DNA of 64,000 nt from positions 273,073 through 337,072 of the forward strand of contig NZ_CP046704.1 in NCBI RefSeq assembly GCF_009873495.1. The letters run 5' to 3'. How positions within the stretch are numbered: the stretch's first letter is position 1; every line of letters starts with the position of its first letter. The position numbers and the translations under genes are program-made. Under the pieces are notes generated by a model that did no database searches, was not told the DNA's origin, and saw only the letters and a program-made list of their open reading frames with translations. The stretch comes from Nostoc sp. ATCC 53789 (lineage in GTDB: Bacteria > Cyanobacteriota > Cyanobacteriia > Cyanobacteriales > Nostocaceae). Positions 1 through 7,406 of the stretch are shown here, in pieces.

Positions 1-1932
1 TTCGTACTTAATAGTAAAAGACTTTTCGAGTTTTTTGATGAAACGCTTGGAGTCACTTGCAACCATGACTTTCAGACCTTGCATCAGGGCTGCCGAGATT
101 TGGGCAACTAGGGCGCTTGAATTACTGCCTTCGTACCAATATATAGTGCGTGAGCCATTTTTCCATTCATTTTTGACGATGTAAGGTACTTCACCTACTG
201 GTCGCATTGCCCGAAAGAAGTCCACGGTTAAATCATCCATGTGTGCGTCGGCAAGGACGACTAGTGGCGCGTTGTATACTATATATTCCAGTACCTCCAA
301 GATTGCTGCACGGTGCTGTTTACACGTATTACTGTGTAGTAGGTGGGTAAGGTATTGGCAAGCTTCATCTATAAATATGCAGCCATAAATCAGCGCTTGC
401 GTATTGAGTTTGTGCAAGCTGTCAATGGTAATACTAAGGGCTTGGGCTTGAGCTAAACCTGTGTAACCCAAGTCTGAATACATCGCAGTTCTCAGGCGAT
501 CGCTTAAATTCTTCAGCAGGTTGACGCGATGCCCGTTGTTGAGGAACCGAGCATCGGGGTTTTGCTCACGCCACCAGCGCATAAGTTCAGTTTTGCCTGT
601 ACCCATGTCGCTCCAGAGTACGACTAGTCCTTTGTCTGGAAAACGGAAAGACTTTTTGGGATTTTGGGTACAAGGTTTAGGGTCAGGGCAGTCAGAAATT
701 ATTAACTCTTGTTTTCTTTCTCCCTCCCCACAGCTTATAGAGCTAACACTTGGGGTGAACAATTGCTCTTGTGAAATATCGTAAAGCGGCTGAACTGATG
801 AACATTTTTCCTCCAGATCAGGAATACAGAGTGCTTGGGTCAAATATTTAATATTGACTGTCACATCCGGTTTGTACTTAGAGAGTCCCCATTTCTTAGC
901 TCGATAGGAGCGCTGGTAGTCGGCAAGTGATTTGGCATCGTCTATGATTGCAGTTAGTAAGACATTGGCATCTTCACCCCTAGCTACCACGAAATCATCA
1001 ACGCCTTTTTCTGGCCCCGGCAGTAATGCAACTTCACATAAGCAACCTGCCGCTAAGATTGCTTTTGCAGTGCGAACAGTGGCTTGAAACACCGACCACC
1101 TAGTTTTAGAAGAAGTTTCGTAGTCAAATAATATAATGAACTTGCGTCCCGCCTGAGCCATCGGTACTAAGTCAGGATGCAATCGTTCATCAAAATCCCG
1201 TCTTCCGACCCGCCCGTTCCAAATTCCCGGAAGTGCGATCGCTACAAAACCCAGACTCAGCAAGCAAGCAGCCTTTTTTTCCCCTTCGCATAAGATAATC
1301 GGAATCTCTGGGTGTTGCTTTATCCACTCCCAAAATATTAGTGGATTGAGTTGATCCAGTAAGCGCAATGCTAAAAGTGAATGATAGCGCTTAATTAAAT
1401 AACGCTTTGCAACTTTGTCCCAGATGGGGTTAGCGACATCAAAGTAGGTAACGCGGTTGGGGGTTTTGGGGGGCGACTCGTATTTGACGGGTTTCCCTTT
1501 TTGCCAATCAATACGAGGAAAGTTGGGCTTGATCCTTCCCCACTCCATTGGTTGCCAGTTCTTGAATGGGTCAAGTGATTGAATCCACGTCCCACCCAAC
1601 AGCAAATGCTGATACAGCTTTAAGTATCCATCGGTGACTCGCCCTGCATTCTTGCGTGGGATTTTATCAGATATGAACAGGAAATCATAAACTGATTCTC
1701 CCTCTACATGGAAAAAGTTGCGCTTAATCAACGCCGGATGAATGGCGCTACCAGCTAACAACTCATGGTATTCCGCTGCCGTGAGATTGTTTGGATATTC
1801 AGTTGGAGAGGCTGCGCCTGGGTCAAGGGTAAGGGGCAAAGGGGAAGGGGAGGAAGAATTTGTTAACTCTTCTCTATCCCTTTTCCCTTTTCCCTTTAAC
1901 CTTTCCCCCGTAATATTCGGGGTATGGTTCAT
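1..1932 (-). CDS. CyRepA1-type plasmid replication protein (primase/helicase), C-terminus cut by window edge
   Basis: The minus frame is open from an ATG at 1932 to base 1, so the C-terminus lies outside the window. A Toprim-like part (about residues 205-300) shows PIILCEGEKKAA, then LFDYE and GVDDFVV, the acidic triad of DUF3854/Toprim primase domains. A helicase-type NTPase follows, with Walker A SDMGTGKTE near residue 442 and Walker B-like FIDEACQY near 520. This Toprim-plus-helicase order is known for the CyRepA family of cyanobacterial plasmid replication proteins. The ATG overlaps the stop of a small upstream gene in an ATGA arrangement, which suggests translational coupling. Residues 5-40 are low-complexity (K/G/R then S/P-rich), so the true start could be an internal codon. 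Family assignment is from motifs and is fairly sure; whether the replicon is still autonomous cannot be seen. Confidence 0.8.
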   Translation of the reverse strand, partial: MNHTPNITGERLKGKGKRDREELTNSSSPSPLPLTLDPGAASPTEYPNNLTAAEYHELLAGSAIHPALIKRNFFHVEGESVYDFLFISDKIPRKNAGRVTDGYLKLYQHLLLGGTWIQSLDPFKNWQPMEWGRIKPNFPRIDWQKGKPVKYESPPKTPNRVTYFDVANPIWDKVAKRYLIKRYHSLLALRLLDQLNPLIFWEWIKQHPEIPIILCEGEKKAACLLSLGFVAIALPGIWNGRVGRRDFDERLHPDLVPMAQAGRKFIILFDYETSSKTRWSVFQATVRTAKAILAAGCLCEVALLPGPEKGVDDFVVARGEDANVLLTAIIDDAKSLADYQRSYRAKKWGLSKYKPDVTVNIKYLTQALCIPDLEEKCSSVQPLYDISQEQLFTPSVSSISCGEGERKQELIISDCPDPKPCTQNPKKSFRFPDKGLVVLWSDMGTGKTELMRWWREQNPDARFLNNGHRVNLLKNLSDRLRTAMYSDLGYTGLAQAQALSITIDSLHKLNTQALIYGCIFIDEACQYLTHLLHSNTCKQHRAAILEVLEYIVYNAPLVVLADAHMDDLTVDFFRAMRPVGEVPYIVKNEWKNGSRTIYWYEGSNSSALVAQISAALMQGLKVMVASDSKRFIKKLEKSFTIKYE

Positions 1933-2153
1933 CGGTTCTCCCCTCGGAATTCCTTAGAGAGAACTCTTTCAAGCTGCGAAACTCTTGCTCTAGCCTGGAT
2001 ATTCCGAAAATTTCCCTTCGTCACAGCACAAAATTGCCGTGCGAAAGCTGTACTCGACCCCATGCGCTCTAACACTGCGCTCTTGGGGCGTTCTCTGTTT
2101 TTCACGATATTTTCCCTGATAACTTGGTTTACAAGCTTCAGAGGGGGCTGCAT
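1929..2153 (-). CDS. small basic protein upstream of and overlapping the replication gene
   Basis: This is a 74-residue frame on the minus strand whose TGA overlaps the ATG of the replication protein by four bases. It is rich in Arg/Lys (for example VKNRERPKSA) with no membrane segment and no domain I recognise. The overlap and its position directly before the replication gene suggest a coupled accessory or regulatory peptide. It may alternatively be only the translated leader of that gene. A 13-bp inverted repeat (2154-2196) lies immediately 5' of its start and could affect transcription or translation. The call rests on arrangement only. Confidence 0.45.
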   Translation of the reverse strand: MQPPLKLVNQVIRENIVKNRERPKSAVLERMGSSTAFARQFCAVTKGNFRNIQARARVSQLERVLSKEFRGENR

Positions 2154-2196
2154 CAGTTATCAGTCAACAGTTATCAAAGACTCTGACTGATAACTG
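2154..2196. repeat. inverted repeat (hairpin), 13-bp arms
   Basis: CAGTTATCAGTCA (2154-2166) and TGACTGATAACTG (2184-2196) are perfect inverted arms separated by 17 bases. Repeats of this 'cagttatcag' kind are common between genes in Nostocales. Here it sits exactly upstream of the small basic gene. Confidence 0.7.
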
Positions 2197-2277
2197 GTAA
2201 CTGTTATTCGCGCTACTACTGCTTTTTGCTATAAAATTCGCAATTTTTCTTCATTAGACTTAACTTTATAAAAACTT

Positions 2278-2379
2278 ATGAATTTCGACAGCCAAAACTT
2301 ACCGCAAGGAATGGACTTTCCAAGCGGCAGACCCTATAATGGATCTGGTAGCGCGGATTATACTCTCGGACAAATTTAG
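2278..2379 (+). CDS. possible 33-residue peptide, unknown
   Basis: ATG at 2278 to TAG at 2379 encodes a peptide starting MNFDSQNLPQGMDFPSGRPY and ending in SADYTLGQI. It has no Cys, no signal peptide and no hydrophobic segment. No Shine-Dalgarno is obvious. The frame stays open for some thirty codons after the TAG, so it may be the remains of a longer gene. A hairpin with terminator features follows at 2472-2515, which gives mild support for a short transcript here. I do not recognise it. Confidence 0.25.
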   Translation: MNFDSQNLPQGMDFPSGRPYNGSGSADYTLGQI

Positions 2380-2471
2380 TAGTCGTCTTGGTCGCCAAAC
2401 TTCAACGACAATTTATTTTGTTCCTTCGAGATCAGCCCCGCTCTTTTAAACGATGAATTTTACAAACAGAC

Positions 2472-2515
2472 AAAGCGCCTACTCCTTAGTGGCGCTTTGT
2501 GCTTTAGGCTTTTTG
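2472..2515 (+). terminator. putative Rho-independent terminator
   Basis: AAAGCGCC (2472-2479) pairs with GGCGCTTT (2491-2498), an 8-bp GC-containing stem with an 11-base loop. It is followed after a short spacer by a T run at 2511-2515. On plus it would end a transcript covering the 33-residue frame. The T run is not immediately adjacent, so strength is uncertain. Confidence 0.45.
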
Positions 2516-2991
2516 ATGGTTTCATATTTTCCTCCATATTTTCCTCCAATTAGCTTGATCTTACAGAAGTTCTAGTCACTTGGTATCGACGCTATCTTCT
2601 TTTTTTGTTTTGAGTTTTCAATATCTCCGTAGTCCATAAGTGTTTTTGGAGTATCTAAGGACTTGTGATAACCTTAGATAATGTTTAATAGAAAAAGACT
2701 TTTGCTCAGACGGTACTTACCGCAGATTTTGCCTCTACTATTACCTTCCAAAATTTGCACCTGATCGTCTGCCTCCTTGAGTTTTTGTACTTAAAGGTCA
2801 ATGTAGCTTTAGGGACACTTTTAGAGAGCGTGTTATTATTTATGCAATGTAGCACTCTAAACTTATATCCTGTAAAAGTAATGATAGCAAGTAGCTTTTT
2901 ATTAAAAATTGTAAAAAAGCTATATAAAAGTTTTAGGTGGAATTTGAATAGGTATTATGGTAATGCTAGTAACGTACTATTGTAGGTAAGT
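2516..2991. other. non-coding stretch upstream of the NB-ARC gene
   Basis: AT-rich sequence with no convincing gene. A 76-codon open frame at 2755-2985 has no recognisable domain and unconvincing composition. The promoter of the NB-ARC gene presumably lies here. I could not identify specific boxes. Confidence 0.5.
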
Positions 2992-4437
2992 ATGTCTTCA
3001 AATAAAAATTTAGACCTAGAAGCAGTACTAGAGATTTTGGAAGAGCGTGTGCTTCAGCATACCGGAAGATATTTGTTGCCCTCTGAAATGGTTTTAATCA
3101 AAGGGTCTTGGGATGGTAAAGACTATAAGGAAATAGCAAACGATTCGGGGTACAATGTGCATTATTTGCAGACTGGTGTAGGTACTCCGTTGTGGACAAT
3201 GCTTACACAAGTTGTTGGAGAAGGAGTGCAAGTAAAAAAATTAACTTTAAGAAATATTTTGCTTAAACTAGCAAAAAAAGAATATTTGAAAAAGCTAGAA
3301 GCGTCATACCAAAATGTTGATCGTTTAATAGGCACAACTAGGTTATATGGGGAAATTCCAAAAATAACATCCTTTTATGGACGACAAGATGAAATAAGTT
3401 TTTTAAAAAGGGAAGTCAATATTTTTAAAAAAAGGTGTATAGCATTAATTGGAATTGCTGGAATTGGGAAAACTATACTAGCGTCAAAGTTAATCGAAGA
3501 AATACTATTAGAAGATTCAAGCAATTATGAATATGTTATTTGGAAAACAATAAAGCGTTCTTCAACGATTGATAATTTAGTTACCGATCTAATTAATACT
3601 TTTAATATAGAACAAGCAGAATATATAACTCTTCAGACCAAGCTATCTTTATTGTTAAATTATTTGCAATCACATCGTTGTCTATTAGTTTTAGATGGTT
3701 TTGAAGCCATAGCACCAGTAAATATTTTTGAAAAAAGATTAGAATACGAAGATTTTTTTGTTGGGATCACACAAGAAAAACATCAGAGTTGTGTAATTGT
3801 AACAAGCCAAGTGCCTTTAAAAGAAATTGCTTATGTGAATTTAAACTCATCTATTGTATCTATTCAAATAGAAGGTTTAGAAGAAGATGCAGCAATCCAG
3901 TTAATGCGTGAAAAGGGCATAGCTGGAGAAAAATGTAAAGAGTTGATTGAAACATATCGTGGAAATCCGTCAGAACTAGAGGCTGTTTCTGACCGAATAA
4001 ATCGCATTTTTGGGGGGAACCTAGAAAAATTTTTCGATTATAGGACTACTGTAATTGGGCCACGAGTTGAGGCAATGTTAAATCTTCAATTTGGACAAAA
4101 TGGTCTTTTAACTGATCTTCAAAAGCAAGTAATGGTTTACTTAGCTGAGGAAATGGCAAAAAGTTCTGCTTTAATCCCTTTCTCAAAGCTTATTAATGAT
4201 TTAAAAGAGCGATTAAAATTAGAAGTAATGTCAATTTCAAAGGTAATATCAGCTTTGGAAGGTTTAGAGCAACGCTCGTTAATTGAAGCCAGTAAAAAAT
4301 CAAGTAAGCATGAACTCAGCTATGGTATGGAACCAGTTATTAAAAAATATATTTTAGTAGATCCATACGGTTTAGTATATAAATCATCAAATAAGAAAGA
4401 ATTAACCAGTTATATACAGGGGCAAAACTCTCTGTGA
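2992..4437 (+). CDS. NB-ARC (STAND) ATPase with N-terminal vMAP-type HTH domain
   Basis: 481 residues. The first ~100 residues (LEERVLQHTGRYLLPSEMVLIKGSW onward) resemble the HTH domain that precedes many cyanobacterial STAND NTPases (vWA-MoxR-associated type). NB-ARC follows: FYGRQDEISFLKRE near 128, Walker A GIAGIGKTILA near 152-162, Walker B LLVLDGFEA near 231-239, VIVTSQVP as sensor-like strand, and GNPSELEAV in place of the usual GxPLAL box. A winged-helix segment (LTDLQKQVMVYLAEEM...) ends the protein. No WD40, TPR or other sensor repeats follow, which is short for this class. Its stop overlaps the start of the downstream kinase by four bases, so the two are co-translated. Probable role is an ATP-dependent signalling switch. 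This function is inferred. Confidence 0.8.
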   Translation: MSSNKNLDLEAVLEILEERVLQHTGRYLLPSEMVLIKGSWDGKDYKEIANDSGYNVHYLQTGVGTPLWTMLTQVVGEGVQVKKLTLRNILLKLAKKEYLKKLEASYQNVDRLIGTTRLYGEIPKITSFYGRQDEISFLKREVNIFKKRCIALIGIAGIGKTILASKLIEEILLEDSSNYEYVIWKTIKRSSTIDNLVTDLINTFNIEQAEYITLQTKLSLLLNYLQSHRCLLVLDGFEAIAPVNIFEKRLEYEDFFVGITQEKHQSCVIVTSQVPLKEIAYVNLNSSIVSIQIEGLEEDAAIQLMREKGIAGEKCKELIETYRGNPSELEAVSDRINRIFGGNLEKFFDYRTTVIGPRVEAMLNLQFGQNGLLTDLQKQVMVYLAEEMAKSSALIPFSKLINDLKERLKLEVMSISKVISALEGLEQRSLIEASKKSSKHELSYGMEPVIKKYILVDPYGLVYKSSNKKELTSYIQGQNSL

Positions 4438-6173
4438 GCTACTGTATAAATCCCTTGTGTAGTAGGCGGCATAATCCTGAAGATACTGAAAATTGTTTAG
4501 CTTGTGGTAATCCTTTACTAATAGATGGGCGCATTCGTTTACTGCGCCCATTGCGTTCTTTGGATGAAGATCCATCTACCTATACAGATGTTTTTGAGGT
4601 TGAAGACGTTGAGCCGTCATGGGGGACAAAATCTAGAATCAGAGTATTGAAAGTACTTAGGTGGAGTGATCCTAAATTAGTTCGTCTGGTTCAGAGAGAA
4701 TCACTTATATTACAGACGTTATATCATCCAGGAGTTCCTAAGTGTGGTGTGGATGACTATTTCACTTTTATACTGAAGGACGGTCGTTTAGTATTGCACT
4801 GTTTAGTAATGGAAAAAATTGAAGGAGAAAATTTACAACAGTGGTTAATATCTTATGGAAGAATTCCTCAAAAACTAGCACTGGATTGGTTAGCACAACT
4901 AGTTGATATTCTTGAATCGGTACACCGCTCTGGCTTTTTTCATAGAGATATTAAACCAGAGAATATTATTTATCAACCTGATGGTCAACTGGCACTTGTT
5001 GATTTTGGAGCAGCCAGACAGATTACCACAACATATTTAGCAAAAGTTGGTGCTAGTGGAGTAAATAAAAGAACACGCTTCAGTAGTGGATATGAAGTAA
5101 CAGTTGTTAGAACGATTCGATTTTCTCCACTTGAACAACTTAACGGTCAAGCATTGCCTCAATCAGACTTTTATGCTTTGGGGCGAACCTTTGTGAATTT
5201 GTTAACAGGGATATCACTATTGGAATTACCAATAGATCAAAACACAGGAAGACTAATCTGGAGAGATAAAGCACCACATATTGATAAGCCTCTTGCTGAT
5301 TTAATTGATGACATGATGGCTCCTTTTCCAGGACAACGCCCACAGACAACTCAAGTCATATTGGAACGTTTGCAGCGTTTACCATTTAAATTAAAACTTA
5401 ATCGTTTTTTGGTATCAAATATATTTAAATGCTTTTTGGTAAGCTCATTAATAGTAAGTATTAATAGTAGTTATAATCAAATTAATCTTGCTGTATCTGC
5501 TTACTATTTTAATCAAGCTGGACATTATATGAATGAGCCTAAAATAGCTAAAAAATATTATGAATTAGCATTAATTTACAATCCAAAAGATGATGAAATA
5601 TATAATAATTTGGCAGTAGCTTGCCAGGTAACTCAGGACTTAAACTGTGCAATTGAAAACTACCAAAAAGCTTTCAAACTCAAGCCTAACGCTTGGGAAC
5701 TGCACTATAATCTTGGCAATTTTTACGATGAACAAGGTCAATATGACCAAGCAGAGCAGCAATACAAGTTATCGATTAAGTACGGGAAGAATCAACCGAT
5801 GAATGCTGTCAACAATTTATCACGGCTCAAAAATATACAAAAAAAATACTCTGAGGCAGCACAACTAGCACTTGAAGGATTGAAACGCACTTCAGATCCA
5901 GTATGGCAAGCAGCCTTGTATAAAAATTTAGGCTGGGCAAGATTCAAACAACAGCGTTATGCAGAGGCGAAAGATTACTTGCAAAAATCGGTGGATTTAG
6001 ATTCTCGAAGAGTAGATGCTCACTGCTTGCTAGCAAAAACACAAGAAGCGTTAGGTGACTTGGATAATGCTAGAACACATTGGGAAGTTTGCTTAATATC
6101 AAATAATTCTGGTTTACCAGAAATATCAGATTGGAAACAACAAATTATACAGCGCATTTTTCCAACGAATTGA
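4434..6173 (+). CDS. Ser/Thr protein kinase with N-terminal zinc ribbon and C-terminal TPR repeats
   Basis: 579 residues, GTG start overlapping the NB-ARC stop. A short Cys motif (CINPLCSRRH ... NCLACGNP) opens the protein, typical of cyanobacterial Pkn2-like kinases. The Hanks-type domain shows HRDIKPENI near residue 168 and DFGAAR near 189, with the ATP-site Lys probably in RVLKVLRW. A hydrophobic stretch near residues 325-345 (FKCFLVSSLIVSI) may be a membrane anchor. TPR-like helices fill about 350-570 (for example WELHYNLGNFYDEQGQYDQAEQQY). Co-translation with an NB-ARC switch and the adjacent CHAT/TPS genes suggest a phosphorylation step in one signalling pathway, which is inference. Confidence 0.9.
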   Translation: MSYCINPLCSRRHNPEDTENCLACGNPLLIDGRIRLLRPLRSLDEDPSTYTDVFEVEDVEPSWGTKSRIRVLKVLRWSDPKLVRLVQRESLILQTLYHPGVPKCGVDDYFTFILKDGRLVLHCLVMEKIEGENLQQWLISYGRIPQKLALDWLAQLVDILESVHRSGFFHRDIKPENIIYQPDGQLALVDFGAARQITTTYLAKVGASGVNKRTRFSSGYEVTVVRTIRFSPLEQLNGQALPQSDFYALGRTFVNLLTGISLLELPIDQNTGRLIWRDKAPHIDKPLADLIDDMMAPFPGQRPQTTQVILERLQRLPFKLKLNRFLVSNIFKCFLVSSLIVSINSSYNQINLAVSAYYFNQAGHYMNEPKIAKKYYELALIYNPKDDEIYNNLAVACQVTQDLNCAIENYQKAFKLKPNAWELHYNLGNFYDEQGQYDQAEQQYKLSIKYGKNQPMNAVNNLSRLKNIQKKYSEAAQLALEGLKRTSDPVWQAALYKNLGWARFKQQRYAEAKDYLQKSVDLDSRRVDAHCLLAKTQEALGDLDNARTHWEVCLISNNSGLPEISDWKQQIIQRIFPTN

Positions 6174-6232
6174 CTAAGGTGCGTCAATTTCGATAAGCTA
6201 TCAAATAGATAGCAAATTACTAAATAATAGGA

Positions 6233-7264
6233 ATGCTGATTGTAGCAAAGTCAACAGCCAAAATAAAAAAAGTTTCAAACTCTCAATTCGTAGCCATTGC
6301 ATTAATACTGTTGTTTTCAAGCTTTAGCAGTGCAGGGGGACAAGCTCAATCAGCAAGTAGAAGCGATTCACATCAGCGAGACTGTGAAGTTGTAGCAAAA
6401 GTTATTAGTGGCGATATCAATTGGACACCCCAGAGTAAGCTTTGTAAAGATGACAAAATTCATCCAGTTCGTGGGCGTAAGGTTGAGATTTTTTGTTATT
6501 CACATGGAAAGCTTTTATACCTCACAGATAGTACTGTAAGTGAACATTGTTTACCTGTTTCCCAGCGTAGATTTGAGAATTGTACTTTGAAAAATGGGTA
6601 TACCTGTGTGACACCCAAAGGGGCAGAGGAAGATGAAAATATACCTACATTAATCACTCCCTACGGTGTCGTCATTTTAAATACCAATCCAATACTATCT
6701 TGGTCTGCCACTCCTTCAGCTACTAGCTATATGGTGCAAATCGAAGGCAAAGGAGTTAACTGGTCAGTTGAAGTTAAGGCAACTCAACTGCCATACCCGA
6801 AAGATCAGCCAGCTATGGAGCCGGGGAATGTTTACAATGTAAACGTCATTGCTAATCGTGGAGATGAGCCTATTGCTGCTAGTGCCTCTATTCTTTTGAT
6901 AGTCCCTATTGATAAGGCACAAGAGATAGCGACGACAATCAATCGTCTTCAAAGTCTCAATCAGTTCCAAGATGAATTAGCTATTGATTTAGATAGTGTA
7001 TACGAAGCAGAGAACTTGTTGAACGAATCGATTCTGGTGTTAAAGGCAAGAGCCAAAGCAGGTAGTACAAATCCCACTATCTATCGATTATTAGGCGATC
7101 GCTACCTAGAGACATACTTGCCATCTGCGGCCATATCTGCATATGCAACTGCAAGCAAATTAGCTCGAAAAGAGAATAATACTGATGAATTAGTCAAAGC
7201 AGAAGCAGGAGCGAAAATTGCAGATCAGAGCCAGAAAAGACTAGAAAGAGTAAGGGGTGGTTAG
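6233..7264 (+). CDS. exported protein of a CHAT/TPS cassette, function unknown
   Basis: 343 residues with an N-terminal signal-like segment (FVAIALILLFSSFSSAGGQAQ, about 18-40). A cysteine-containing segment follows (RDCEVV, KLCKDD, IFCYSH, EHCLPV, NCTLKNGYTC), suggesting disulfides in the periplasm. Next is a beta-rich part (PILSWSATPSATSYMVQIEG) that looks like an Ig/Fn3-type domain. The C-terminus is helical and TPR-like (NPTIYRLLGDRYLETYLPSAAISAY). It lies 59 bases after the kinase gene on the same strand, and convergent with the CHAT protease gene. Position and domain order resemble DUF928-like neighbours of cyanobacterial CHAT/TPS genes, but I cannot assign it to that family. Confidence 0.75.
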   Translation: MLIVAKSTAKIKKVSNSQFVAIALILLFSSFSSAGGQAQSASRSDSHQRDCEVVAKVISGDINWTPQSKLCKDDKIHPVRGRKVEIFCYSHGKLLYLTDSTVSEHCLPVSQRRFENCTLKNGYTCVTPKGAEEDENIPTLITPYGVVILNTNPILSWSATPSATSYMVQIEGKGVNWSVEVKATQLPYPKDQPAMEPGNVYNVNVIANRGDEPIAASASILLIVPIDKAQEIATTINRLQSLNQFQDELAIDLDSVYEAENLLNESILVLKARAKAGSTNPTIYRLLGDRYLETYLPSAAISAYATASKLARKENNTDELVKAEAGAKIADQSQKRLERVRGG

Positions 7265-7406
7265 ATTGAACCAGTGCTGACTCGTTGTAGACGACATCAT
7301 AAGTTTTTGCACAGTGCTTTGTCAGTGGGACGATAACTGTCACTTAATGGGAAGCTAAATCGCATCTTGACGGCAAACTTATGCTTCCACTGACATCCTT
7401 TTTGGC

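Noticed and set aside
2755..2985. 76-codon plus frame before the NB-ARC gene
   Set aside because: No recognisable domain, no ribosome-binding site; it fills the likely promoter region.
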